Assembly: GCF_001423585.1 (NCBI RefSeq)
Contig: NZ_LMOP01000012.1
Location: 1-64,000 of the forward strand
DNA length: 64,000 bases
Source: Xanthomonas sp. Leaf148
Lineage (GTDB): Bacteria > Pseudomonadota > Gammaproteobacteria > Xanthomonadales > Xanthomonadaceae
Direction of reading: 5' to 3'
The notes beneath the pieces were generated by a model. That model made no database searches. It had not been told where the DNA came from and worked only from the letters and a program-made list of their open reading frames with translations. Both the position numbers and the translations under genes were made by a program. Of this stretch, positions 17,161 to 25,866 are shown piece by piece; positions within the stretch are counted from its first letter, which is position 1; each line of letters starts with the position of its first letter.

Positions 17161-18162
17161 TCAGAACGCCTGCAGCGCTTCGGTCAGTTGGCCGTTATTG
17201 TTGACTGCGCCCATGGTGTAGCCCTGCCAACCCGGGTAGGCGTTGGGTTCCCAGTAGAAGACGCCGAGCACGCGTGAGCCGATGGCGTTGCTGCGGCTGA
17301 GCAGGTTGGTGAGCATGGCGCGGGTGGTGGCGGCCTGCTGCCAGTCCATGCCGACCTCGGCCACCACCACGTCGGTGCCGTAGCGCTTGATCATGTCGCG
17401 CATGTTGGTATCCAGCCGGGTGTTGTAGTCCTGCCAGCTGCCCACCGGCGGATAGTGCGACATGCCGATGACGTCCCATTTGCCGCCGGCCGAGCGCAGG
17501 TTGTCGAAGAACCAGCGGAAGTTGGCGTTGTCGTAGCCGTTGGCCAGATGCACGATGACCTTGGCATTGGGATACACCGCCTTGGTCGCGTTGTAGCCGC
17601 TGTTGATGAACTGCCCCAGGTTGGCGAAGTTGGGCGTCTTGCCCTGGTCCCACAGCATGCCGCTGTTGATCTCGTTGCCCACCTGCACCCAGGTGACGGT
17701 GATGCCGTTGTCCTTGAGATATTTGAGGATGCCCTGGGTGTGGTTGTAGACGTCGGTATTGAGCTGGGCCACGGAATGCCCTGCCCAGGCAGCCGGTTTG
17801 TTCTGCTTGCCAGGGTCGGCCCAGCTATCGCTGTAATGGAAGTCGATCATGATGCGCATGCCCTGCGCGGTGGCGCGCTTGGCCTTGTCGAGCGTGTCGC
17901 GGCCATCGTTCCAGCCGCCGGACGGGTTGACCCACACGCGCAGGCGAACGGCGTTGCCGCCGACATCCTTGAACAGCTTGAGGAAGTCGGTGGTCTTGTT
18001 GGAGGCGTCGCGAAATACCTGCGGCGGATTATTGGCCGCCTGTTGATTGAGCCAGCTGACATCGGCGCCTTTGGCGATGCCCTGTGCGCCTGCGCTCAGG
18101 CTGACCAACGACAGCAGCAGCACCAACAGTAGGCGGCTGTAACACGTACTCACCACACTCAT
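17161..18162 (-). CDS. galA: Secreted arabinogalactan endo-beta-1,4-galactanase, GH53
   Basis: The product has 333 residues from the ATG at 18160-18162, which is preceded by AAGGGAGAGGG. A signal peptide (about 1-26, ending SLSAGAQG) directs export. GH53 features are clear: GADVSWLNQQ at the start, RLRVWVNP, the acid/base Glu in WVQVGNEINSG and the nucleophile Glu in VVVAEVGMDW. The enzyme cuts beta-1,4-galactan side chains of plant pectin. The length is normal for the family. The neighbours are unrelated to sugar uptake, so it appears to be a single-gene unit. Confidence 0.94.
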   Translation of the reverse strand: MSVVSTCYSRLLLVLLLSLVSLSAGAQGIAKGADVSWLNQQAANNPPQVFRDASNKTTDFLKLFKDVGGNAVRLRVWVNPSGGWNDGRDTLDKAKRATAQGMRIMIDFHYSDSWADPGKQNKPAAWAGHSVAQLNTDVYNHTQGILKYLKDNGITVTWVQVGNEINSGMLWDQGKTPNFANLGQFINSGYNATKAVYPNAKVIVHLANGYDNANFRWFFDNLRSAGGKWDVIGMSHYPPVGSWQDYNTRLDTNMRDMIKRYGTDVVVAEVGMDWQQAATTRAMLTNLLSRSNAIGSRVLGVFYWEPNAYPGWQGYTMGAVNNNGQLTEALQAF

Positions 18163-18549
18163 GAACCCTCTCCCTTGATCGATAGATGTCGCGCCAAATG
18201 GCGCCCTGCCTGATCCCCCTGCTTTCGATCCGCGTGGCGTGGCGTGACGGGTCGTACAAGACACGGCCAGCTGCACTGCGAAACGCTGGCGATTCAAACA
18301 TGGACGTTTCGATCGCTCGAGGTCGCTATAGCTCAGCGGTGATGTCGGAATATCTCTATGCGAAAAAATACGGTAATGGCGTACATGCGCGTTGGTTACC
18401 GGCGTGTCTGTTGTGCGGCTGCAGCAAGAAACAGCTGCATCTGCGCGCAAACAGGCAACAAAAACGCCGGCAAGCCGGCGTGTCTGTGGAAGTGCTGGAT
18501 GCACGCGATGCGCGCAGGGCGGGCTGCCATCTGCAACCGCGCGGGGTGC
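18163..18549. promoter_or_regulatory. Intergenic region upstream of the galactanase gene
   Basis: These 387 bases lie between the galactanase start and the 3' end of the lipase-effector gene, both leftward. The region should hold the galactanase promoter. I see no operator dyad or terminator that I can defend. Confidence 0.35.
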
Positions 18550-19872
18550 TCAGCCCATCGCGCGTGCACCCTGCTGCTGTTGCTGGGTCTGCGTTTGTTG
18601 TTGTTCCAGCGCCACCGCCTGGCGCGCCGAATTTTCAGCCACTCGCTGGCTGCTCTGCTCCAACGGTGTGTTGATCGCGGTCATGGTTTCGACGCTGACG
18701 CGCAACTGCGCCGGATCATCGGCGCGCCCCTGCACTGCAAAGGTCCGGGCAGCATCGGGACTCATTGCCACCGAATCGATACGCTGGCCGCCGGCGGCAT
18801 GCATCTCCGAGGCGAGCGCGCCAGACAGCTGCGCGCTGTGCTGATCCGGCGTACGGCCAGCACGCACGTCTTGCGCATGTACGCCACGCTGGGCGTCCTG
18901 GAACAAGGGGTTACCCACGTGCCCGGGTTGATCGATGCGCAACGAAGTGTGGTCGTTGCTGTGCTCACGCGCATCGCGCTTGGCCGGCTCGCCTGGAGCT
19001 AACGGGCCGCGAACGGCGTCGACCACATCCTGCCCAAGGCCTGGTGCACCGCGCGTCAGGATGGTAGTACCGGTACGCAACCCATTCACGTCGCTGCGGT
19101 ATTCCTCAATCATCCGCGCGTTCTTTTCGGCGAGCGGACGTGCGTTGGGATCGGTGAGCGCGGAATGCTCCCCTAAAAAATTGCCCAGTTTGTGCGCACC
19201 CAACGATGCCGTAGCTGCCATCAGCGGATCGTCGGGAATCAGGAAGTTGGCCTTGCTATTGCTATAACCGCTAGCGCTCAAGGCGAGCATTTCAGTGGGC
19301 TTGGCATAAATGCGCACCTGGCCAAAATGCGGTGATGCCGCACTGACCGGGTCGGAGGCCATGACGTGATTGATCACGCTGTTGCCGCCTTCCGGGATGC
19401 GATAGCTCAGGCTGGCTGCACCATACGAATTGAAGGTTTCGCCCTTGAGGTCGTAATGGTGCGCGGAGATCTGTGCGAGTGCGCCGCCGAGGGAGTGACC
19501 GGTGACGGTGACTTCCGGTGCATGGCCGCTTCGCTGGCCAGCGACCTCCGCATAATCAAGCGCATGTTTGGTCAACGCTAGCGCATCAGCCGCCTGCGGA
19601 TTGGTTCGCGACGTGACCATGGTGGCGTCGGTGAGAATGTCCTTGGCCACACCTTCGGTGCCGCGATGCGCGACCACGATTTCGCCACTGCCTTCGCGGC
19701 GGTAAATCGTGCCTTGGTAGCCAGTGGACTTGTTGTTGACGTGTTCGAGAACCGCGTAACGCTGACCCTCGACCACGACGATTTCTTCCTGACCCGGCGC
19801 GCGCCGACCGACTGCGCGATCCTTGTAGACATCGTCAGACAAGCCTGCATATTGCGGTGACGGGATGCTCAT
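18550..19872 (-). CDS. XVIPCD type IV secretion effector with class 3 lipase domain
   Basis: The product has 440 residues. The N-terminal half is an alpha/beta-hydrolase of the lipase class 3 type: IVVAHRGTEG oxyanion region, nucleophile elbow GHSLGG (125-130, Ser127), and a later SDPVS Asp. The C-terminal 120 residues are an XVIPCD: NPLFQDAQRGV, IDSVAMSPD, TFAVQGRADDPAQLRVSV, and a tail with QQQTQTQQQQQ. It is expected to be delivered into rival Gram-negative cells and to attack membrane phospholipids. Its ATG overlaps the stop of the immunity gene (ATGA), so antidote and toxin are coupled. Confidence 0.92.
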   Translation of the reverse strand: MSIPSPQYAGLSDDVYKDRAVGRRAPGQEEIVVVEGQRYAVLEHVNNKSTGYQGTIYRREGSGEIVVAHRGTEGVAKDILTDATMVTSRTNPQAADALALTKHALDYAEVAGQRSGHAPEVTVTGHSLGGALAQISAHHYDLKGETFNSYGAASLSYRIPEGGNSVINHVMASDPVSAASPHFGQVRIYAKPTEMLALSASGYSNSKANFLIPDDPLMAATASLGAHKLGNFLGEHSALTDPNARPLAEKNARMIEEYRSDVNGLRTGTTILTRGAPGLGQDVVDAVRGPLAPGEPAKRDAREHSNDHTSLRIDQPGHVGNPLFQDAQRGVHAQDVRAGRTPDQHSAQLSGALASEMHAAGGQRIDSVAMSPDAARTFAVQGRADDPAQLRVSVETMTAINTPLEQSSQRVAENSARQAVALEQQQTQTQQQQQGARAMG

Positions 19873-20537
19873 GGCGCAACTTCCTTGGCAGCCAGCGTGA
19901 TGGTGAAGAGATTGTCGCGGATGTCGGGCTTGAACTTCTCAGGAGTCAATTCACCTACATCGGGGAAGTCGTCCATTCCCGAGCGTGGATAGCCCTCTCT
20001 CCAGTAATACTTTGTCTGCGACTGCTGTGCAGTTACGGTCTTGCCTTCGACAGAAAAAAGAAAACGGGTGTCTTCTTCCGCACCGGTCGCCTTCAGCATC
20101 ACGCTGGCGCCACTGAATTCCCAATGGCAGATGCCGCGACCGTAATAGTCTTCGTCCTGCATCAGGTCTAGATAGACGGTGCCGCGATACTCGGTATCGG
20201 ACACCTTCTTCAGCGCGAAGTCTTCCTGACTGGTGATGCGGCCGGCGGTGCCGGTCTCCGGCTGGATCTTTCCGCACTCGGCTTCGTTGCTGACGTCGTA
20301 CTGCGCCGCGCCCTGCACTAGACCGAACGCGCCAGGCGCGTTCTTCAGGGTGAGCGTCACCTCGAACGCCTTGCGCGGACTGGGATTCAGCTTGGCAAGG
20401 CCGCGGCCGCCCGCCTCGACGTTGGCTTCTGCAGCGGCCTCGGTAGTGGGGGATTGGGTCTGGGTCATGCTGGTCTCCGGGGCGCTACAGGCCGTAAGCA
20501 ATAGGGCCAGCAGGCTTGGGGTCAGAATCTGGCGCAA
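19869..20537 (-). CDS. Lipoprotein immunity protein for the lipase effector
   Basis: The product has 222 residues. The TTG at 20535-20537 is chosen because GGAGG sits 6 bases upstream and it puts the signal peptide (RQILTPSLLALLLTACSA) at the N-terminus; the longer frame to 20822 overlaps the divergent gene. The lipobox LTAC gives a lipidated N-terminal Cys. A low-complexity linker (about 25-50) precedes a domain with AFEVTLTLKNAPG and several conserved Cys and Trp residues. A periplasmic lipoprotein directly upstream of and coupled to an XVIPCD effector is the standard immunity arrangement. Confidence 0.85.
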   Translation of the reverse strand: MRQILTPSLLALLLTACSAPETSMTQTQSPTTEAAAEANVEAGGRGLAKLNPSPRKAFEVTLTLKNAPGAFGLVQGAAQYDVSNEAECGKIQPETGTAGRITSQEDFALKKVSDTEYRGTVYLDLMQDEDYYGRGICHWEFSGASVMLKATGAEEDTRFLFSVEGKTVTAQQSQTKYYWREGYPRSGMDDFPDVGELTPEKFKPDIRDNLFTITLAAKEVAP

Positions 20538-20652
20538 GGCCGGCCTCCGTGGCAGTTGGGCAGCCAATCTAGTCCGCCTGCGCTCGGGGGGCAATCGCGG
20601 CGGCGTGAGGATGAGGCCGCTGCCGGAGATTGTGGGTGGGCGCAAAGCTGCC

Positions 20653-22716
20653 ATGATCGAGCACAGCCATCGCCAGGGAGTGCGCGCCATCGTTACCCGC
20701 CCACCAGCGCCCACGCCGTCCGCACCGGTCGCACCGCGCGTGCAGTGGCGCAATAGCTTGCGGATGCGGGTGATGCTGGCGGCCACCGGCGTGCTGGTGG
20801 CGTTGCTGGCGGTGCTGGGCACGCTGTTCTACCTGGGCGCTCGCGCCGAGCTGGTGGAGGCCGCGCGCAACGAGGTGGACGGGTTGACCGAGCAGACCGC
20901 GCGCAGCCTGGCCGCGATGCTGGATTCGGTGCAGGTGAGCGGGCGCACGTTGGCGGCCAGCAGCGGCGCGGTGGGGTTGCAGCCGTTCAACCTGCGCGCG
21001 TTGTTGCTGGCCACGCTCAGTGGCGACCCGGATATCGGGGCGGCGCGGCTGATCATCGAGCCGCGAACGCAAAAAGCGCGCGATACGGGGTTTGTCTGGT
21101 ACGTGCATCGCGATGGCACGCGCACCGTTGAAAAATCGGTGACCGAGCTGGGCTACGACTATCGCGCGATGCCGTGGTACCTGCGCACGCAGCGCGAAGG
21201 CCGTGCGTGGTGGTCCGAGCCGTACCTCAACAGCAATGGCGGCAGTGCGCTGTACACCAGCTACAACCTGCCGCTGCGGCGCCCGGGCGATGCATCCGAT
21301 GCGGCGCCCGTGGGCATGGTGAGCGTGGACCTGCCGTTGCAGCATCTGCGCGAGATCATCGACCAATTGCCACGCGATATCGGTATCCAGCCGATGCTGT
21401 TGTCGCCCGAAGGCATGCTGGTATTCAGCCCCGACCCGGCGCTCAATCTGCATCACACGCTGGACGCTTATGTGGCGCGTTCGCGGCCGGATCTGCGGCC
21501 ATTGCAGCGGGCACTTGCGGCCGGCCAGCCGATCTCGTTTTCGCACACGGCGCCGGATGGCGAACGCTTCCTGACCCATAGTGCGGCAGTTGGGCACAGC
21601 GGCTGGACATTCGTGCTGTCCGCCTCGGAAGACTACGTGTTGGCTGGCCTGAACTGGCTGGCGGCGTGGGTGGCAGCGGCCGCGTTGCTGGGTGCCGGCG
21701 TGTGGTGGTGGTTGATGGGGCGGATCACGCGCAAGTTGACGCGGCCGATCGAGGAATTGACCGACACCGCCGAGCATTTCCGACGTGGCGAATTTGAGTA
21801 TCCATTGCGGCATATCGAGCGCGATGACGAGGTGGGAGTGATGGCGCGCGCGTTCGACAGCGCACGCGATGCGATCCGTCACCATATCGCCGAGATTGGC
21901 GAGATGACCGCCGCGCGCGAACGCATGCAGAGCGAGCTGCAGATTGCGCGCGAGATCCAGCAGGCGATGCTGCCGTCCGGACGCACCTTCGACCGTGCAA
22001 GTTCGCACCTGGAAGCCTGCGCCTGGCTGGAGCCGGCCAAGGCGGTGGGCGGCGACTTCTACCACTTCGTCGAAACCGAACCGGGGCTGCTGTGGTTTGT
22101 GGTCGGCGATGTATCGGACAAGGGCGTGCCGGCAGCGTTGTTCATGGCGCGCGCGGTGAGCGTGCTGGAAATCGCCGCTCGCCGGTACACGCGCCCGGAC
22201 GGCATCCTGATTGCCGCCTCCACACGGCTGGCCGAGAACAACGACACCTGTATGTTCGCCACCGTGCTGTGCGGCTTGATCAATGTGGTGAGCGGCGATT
22301 ATTGGCTGGCCAGCGCCGGGCACGAGCCGCCGCTGTTAATCGATATCGATGGCAAGACGCATGCGTTGCCGCTGGAAACCGGCCCGCCGCTGGGGATCGA
22401 ACCGCAGACCTCGTTTCCGGTACTGCAGGGCCGGATGACCGCGGGGCAGACCTTGTTGGGGTATACCGACGGGGTGGTCGAGGCGATGGACGAGCACGGC
22501 GCCAGCTATGGGCTGGAGCGGTTGCTGGCCACGCTGCACCCGCGCCGCAGTGCGGCGGCGCAGTGCAAGGCGGTGATCGCCAATATCGCCCGCTTCACCG
22601 GCAACGCCGATCCGTACGACGACATCACCCTGCTGGCGATCCGGCTGCGCCAGGAGCATGCTGGACGGGTCGCAGAGACCGGCCGGGGCGCCCCCGGGGA
22701 GGCAACCAGCCCATGA
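20653..22716 (+). CDS. Membrane PP2C-type serine phosphatase, RsbU/SpoIIE-like, with cache sensor and HAMP
   Basis: The product has about 687 residues from the ATG at 20653; ATG at 20608 is an alternative. Order: a transmembrane helix, a periplasmic double-cache-like sensor containing FVWYVHRDGTRT and MPWYLRTQREGRAWWSEPY, a second transmembrane helix, a HAMP domain (RITRKLTRPIEELTDTAEHF), a short coiled coil, and a SpoIIE-type phosphatase with GGDFYHF, GDVSDKG, SAGHEPP, GYTDGV and DDITLLAIR. It should dephosphorylate the STAS antagonist encoded two genes downstream in response to an external signal. It overlaps the next gene by 4 bases. Confidence 0.9.
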   Translation: MIEHSHRQGVRAIVTRPPAPTPSAPVAPRVQWRNSLRMRVMLAATGVLVALLAVLGTLFYLGARAELVEAARNEVDGLTEQTARSLAAMLDSVQVSGRTLAASSGAVGLQPFNLRALLLATLSGDPDIGAARLIIEPRTQKARDTGFVWYVHRDGTRTVEKSVTELGYDYRAMPWYLRTQREGRAWWSEPYLNSNGGSALYTSYNLPLRRPGDASDAAPVGMVSVDLPLQHLREIIDQLPRDIGIQPMLLSPEGMLVFSPDPALNLHHTLDAYVARSRPDLRPLQRALAAGQPISFSHTAPDGERFLTHSAAVGHSGWTFVLSASEDYVLAGLNWLAAWVAAAALLGAGVWWWLMGRITRKLTRPIEELTDTAEHFRRGEFEYPLRHIERDDEVGVMARAFDSARDAIRHHIAEIGEMTAARERMQSELQIAREIQQAMLPSGRTFDRASSHLEACAWLEPAKAVGGDFYHFVETEPGLLWFVVGDVSDKGVPAALFMARAVSVLEIAARRYTRPDGILIAASTRLAENNDTCMFATVLCGLINVVSGDYWLASAGHEPPLLIDIDGKTHALPLETGPPLGIEPQTSFPVLQGRMTAGQTLLGYTDGVVEAMDEHGASYGLERLLATLHPRRSAAAQCKAVIANIARFTGNADPYDDITLLAIRLRQEHAGRVAETGRGAPGEATSP

Positions 22717-23144
22717 AGTTCGATCTGGCCATTGCACCGTCGCTGGCCCAGTTGGCCGGCGCCAACGACGCGCTGGAAGACTCGCTCACCCGTGAAGGCC
22801 TGCACGCCGAGCGCATCGGCCAGATCCGGCTGATCGTGGAAGAGCTGGGCTGCAATGCGCTCACCCACGGGCAGTGCGCCGAACAGCCGCTACGGCTGCA
22901 GCTGCAACTGGACCAACAGGCCCTGGTGCTGGAAATGCACGACCCCGGCACCGCGTTCGACCCGTGCGCTGCGCCAATGCCAGATGTGACAAGCGAGCTC
23001 GACGATCGCCAGATCGGCGGTTTAGGCTTGTTTCTGGTGCATCAGTTCGCCGATCACATCGACTACCGCCGCGATGGTGCATACAACATCGTGCGCGTCA
23101 CCCTGCTCCACCCGTACGCCCCTGTCCCCGAGGCTTTGTCATGA
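22713..23144 (+). CDS. Anti-sigma-type serine kinase, RsbW-like HATPase
   Basis: The product has 143 residues. The HATPase N box is IVEELGCNALTHG, and the G1 and G2 boxes are MHDPGTAFDP and GGLGLFLVHQFAD. These small kinases phosphorylate STAS antagonists and bind a sigma factor or another target. The start overlaps the phosphatase stop and its own stop overlaps the start of the STAS gene (ATGA at both), so the three form a tightly coupled partner-switching module. No sigma factor gene is nearby, so the output is unknown. Confidence 0.9.
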   Translation: MKFDLAIAPSLAQLAGANDALEDSLTREGLHAERIGQIRLIVEELGCNALTHGQCAEQPLRLQLQLDQQALVLEMHDPGTAFDPCAAPMPDVTSELDDRQIGGLGLFLVHQFADHIDYRRDGAYNIVRVTLLHPYAPVPEALS

Positions 23145-23560
23145 CCACGCTCGCCATCCAGATCGACCCGCCGCAAGACACCCGCCAACGCGTCATCCTG
23201 ACCGGGCGGCTGGACACCCACACCTATCAGGACCTGGACGCGGCACTGTCGCCGTTGCTGGGCACCCGCATCACCACGCTGGTGCTGGACCTGTCCGCAC
23301 TGGAATACATTTCCAGCGCCGGCATCCGCTGCATCTTCAAGGCGCGCAAGGCGCTGGCCGCGCACCACGGCAAGGTGCTGGTGACCAACCCGCAGCCGCA
23401 GATCCGCAAGGTCTTCGACATGGTCAAGGCAGTGCCGCTGAGCGATGTGTTCGCGTCCACCGAAGAACTGGACGCCTACCTGGCCGCCATGCAGCGCAAG
23501 GTCATCGAACAAAGCGCGCAGAGCGATGCACCCATCGTGTCGCATTTCGCCGAAGCGTAA
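23141..23560 (+). CDS. STAS-domain anti-sigma factor antagonist
   Basis: The product has 139 residues, with a STAS fold over about 5-110. The phosphorylatable Ser lies in the typical ALEYISSAGIRCIF motif. After the STAS core there is a 25-residue helical C-terminal extension. It is presumably the substrate of the kinase and phosphatase encoded just upstream and the output of the module. Confidence 0.9.
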   Translation: MTTLAIQIDPPQDTRQRVILTGRLDTHTYQDLDAALSPLLGTRITTLVLDLSALEYISSAGIRCIFKARKALAAHHGKVLVTNPQPQIRKVFDMVKAVPLSDVFASTEELDAYLAAMQRKVIEQSAQSDAPIVSHFAEA

Positions 23561-23653
23561 GCCGCATCGCCTGCGCGCACACGTGGGGACGTGTGCGCGT
23601 GTGGCATGTGCGCGGGCTTGGTTAGGCTATGACGCCCCATTCGCTGCGTCGCA

Positions 23654-24277
23654 ATGCCTGCACTGATCATTTTTGATTTCGACGGCACCCTGGCCGATTC
23701 GTTCGGCTTCTTCCTGAGCACGCAGCGCGCATTGGCTGCGCGACATGGCTTCCGCGCGGCAGAAGCGCATGAGGTAGACGCTGCGCGCCGGCTGACCACG
23801 CGCGAACTGCTCAAACAATCGGGATTGCCTGCCTGGCGGGTGCCGCTGGTGGCGGCCGACTTCATCCGGCTGATGCGCAGCGCGCCACCGGCTGCCTTGT
23901 TCCCCGGCATTGCGCAAACCGTGAGCGCACTGCACGCCGGTGGCACGCGCCTGGCGGTGGTGTCGTCCAACGCGGTGGACAACGTGCAACGCGCGCTGGG
24001 GGAGGAACTGAGCGCGAAATTCGCCGTCATCGAAGGCGGCGCGCATCTGCTGGGCAAGCAACGCGCCCTGCGCCGCGTCTTACGCGCAACCGCATACACG
24101 CCAGCGCAGGCGGTCTATGTGGGCGACCAGGTCGCCGACTGGGAAGCGGCGCAGGTGCTCGGCCTGCCGTTTGCCGCCGTCGCCTGGGGCTACGCCCACC
24201 CGGACGTGTTTGCCGGGCTGGCCGGAACCTCGCTGATCGAACGGGTGGACGATTTGCTGACGCTGGGCATGCGTTAG
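23654..24277 (+). CDS. HAD-family hydrolase, phosphoglycolate phosphatase-like
   Basis: The product has 207 residues. HAD motif I is DFDGTLADS (8-16), motif II AVVSSNA, motif III the Lys of GKQRALRR, and motif IV YVGDQVADWEAA. The cap is of the small helical C1 type. The substrate cannot be told from the sequence. It lies 93 bases after the STAS gene on the same strand and may be independently transcribed. Confidence 0.88.
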   Translation: MPALIIFDFDGTLADSFGFFLSTQRALAARHGFRAAEAHEVDAARRLTTRELLKQSGLPAWRVPLVAADFIRLMRSAPPAALFPGIAQTVSALHAGGTRLAVVSSNAVDNVQRALGEELSAKFAVIEGGAHLLGKQRALRRVLRATAYTPAQAVYVGDQVADWEAAQVLGLPFAAVAWGYAHPDVFAGLAGTSLIERVDDLLTLGMR

Positions 24278-24446
24278 AGACGGCAAAGCGCAGTAGCGCT
24301 TCGGGCACGTTCTTACAGAGCTGGCACATAGCACCGGCTTGCGCTGAGGGGGTAGCTGGCGATCCACCCAACGGCGATTCTCTAACCTAGCTGGAGGTCT
24401 GCTGCTCGCTGATGTCGGCGTTTGCGGTGGTGAGCAGGTGCTGTCG

Positions 24447-24602
24447 TTGATCTTGCTGTTGATCTTGCTGTTGATCTTGCTGTTGATCTTGCTGTTGATC
24501 TTGCTGTTGATCTTGCTGTTGTTCTTGCTGTTGTTCTTGCTGTTGTTCTTGCTGTTGTTCTTGCTGTTGTTCTTGCTGTTGTTCTTGCTGTTGTTCTTGC
24601 TG
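24447..24602. repeat. 12-bp tandem repeat, 13 units in two blocks
   Basis: Six units of TTGATCTTGCTG (24447-24518) are followed by seven of TTGTTCTTGCTG (24519-24602), all in register. Read leftward from a GTG at 24611, the array encodes (EQQQ)7 then (DQQQ) repeats and a 20-residue tail, but the ribosome site is poor and I do not claim a gene. A repeat of this kind would be length-variable between strains. Confidence 0.95.
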
Positions 24603-25067
24603 TCGCTTCACCCAAGTCGCCTTAAAGCAAGCCGAGCACCGCAGTCATGCGTGGCCGAAGAGGCGCCCTTGTTTGAGCGAAGCGAGTTTGGGCGCCGTGC
24701 CGCGCATGACGAGGAGCGCAGGGGACCGGCGCGGCCGTATCGCGCCGGATTGCGTCAGGCGACAGCGGTTTTGGTGACTTTTGCCAAGACAAAAGTCACC
24801 CGCGCCCGAAGGGCGTGGAAGCTTTTGGCTTGGCTGTGGCTTGAGCACTGACGCTTGAAAGCTGTGCTTCAAATTCGTGCATGGTCTACAGGTACACCTG
24901 TTGGAGATCACCGGCAACCGTACCCTCATCTGCCCTTCGGGCACATTCTCCCGGAGGGAGAAGGAAAAGCACTCAGCAAGCTTGGGCGCCGTACTGCGCG
25001 TGGCACGGAGGAAACATTGAACACTGCAACGTGCGCCGCATGACATCAGGAAAACACGCGTGAACGC
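24603..25067. repeat. Intergenic region with dispersed Xanthomonas-type palindromes
   Basis: No gene is evident. A perfect 11-bp hairpin lies at 24773-24783/24790-24800 (GGTGACTTTTG and its complement). A second imperfect CTCCCGGAGGGAG palindrome lies near 24948-24962. Both look like dispersed intergenic repeat families. Confidence 0.6.
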
Positions 25068-25787
25068 CTATACCCCACCGGAGTTCGGCAACGGTGCCGG
25101 CACATTCAACATCCCGCCCGCCGCCACGTAGGCCGCCAGCGCCTGGCCCTGGCTCAACAGATGCCCGTGCATGGTTCGCTCCGCACCTTCTGCATCGCCG
25201 CGCCGCACGCAGTCCATCAACTGCCGATGCTCGGCCAGCGACTGCGCCATGCGCCCCGGCGTCAACAACTGCCGGCCGCGGTGCATCTTCAAGATGCGAT
25301 GCAGATCGTGGGTCACCCGGATCAACCACGGATTGCCTGCGTAATGCTGCACCGTTTCGTGGATCAGGTAATTGTTGCGGTAATACTCGGCCAGATCGCC
25401 GGAGGCGGCAGACGCTTCCATCGCCGCATGCAGCTCTTCCAGCCGCTGCACGCCGGCCGCATCCAGACGCTTGACCGCGTCATGCGCGCAGCGGCCTTCC
25501 AGCATCGCCATCACCGGGAACAGCTGGTTGAGATCCTCCAGCGTCAGCCGCGTGACCCGGCTGCCGCGGCCTGCGTCCAGTTGCACCAGGCCTTCGGCCG
25601 CAAGCAGCTTGAGACTTTCGCGCAGCGGCGTGCGGCTGATGCCGAGTTCTTCGGCCAACGCCGGCTCGTCGATCCATTCGCCCGGCGGCAGCGCGTAGTC
25701 GTAGATCTTCTGGCGCAGGCGCTCGGCCACTTCCTCGTACAGCGGTACGCGCTTCTTGGCACTGCGCGAATCAGGGGCGAGGGTCAT
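25068..25787 (-). CDS. GntR-family regulator with FCD domain, probable malonate operon regulator
   Basis: The product has 239 residues. The N-terminal winged helix shows YEEVAERLRQKIYDYALPPG and ELGISRTPLRESLKLLAAEGLV. The C-terminal FCD domain has ligand-binding residues including NNYLIHETVQH and the His of EHRQLMDC. It is the last gene in the leftward malonate decarboxylase cluster, 79 bases after the carrier, where an MdcY- or MatR-type regulator is expected. A candidate operator lies upstream of mdcA at 34272-34303. Confidence 0.85.
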   Translation of the reverse strand: MTLAPDSRSAKKRVPLYEEVAERLRQKIYDYALPPGEWIDEPALAEELGISRTPLRESLKLLAAEGLVQLDAGRGSRVTRLTLEDLNQLFPVMAMLEGRCAHDAVKRLDAAGVQRLEELHAAMEASAASGDLAEYYRNNYLIHETVQHYAGNPWLIRVTHDLHRILKMHRGRQLLTPGRMAQSLAEHRQLMDCVRRGDAEGAERTMHGHLLSQGQALAAYVAAGGMLNVPAPLPNSGGV

Positions 25788-25866
25788 GGTGGGCAGGTCG
25801 TCGGCAGTGGATCAGGGGCGCCCATTCTACGGGCGCGCCCGCCGACCCTGCCCACCAGCGCCATCG

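Noticed and set aside
18320..18350. tRNA-like GCTATAGCTCAGCGG string
   Set aside because: It resembles a D-arm, but no acceptor stem, anticodon arm or T-arm can be paired around it.
20569..22323. 584-codon leftward frame opposite the SpoIIE-type phosphatase
   Set aside because: It is an antisense shadow; the sense strand has all phosphatase motifs.
24447..24602. Possible CRISPR array or structural RNA
   Set aside because: It is a continuous 12-bp tandem repeat without spacers.
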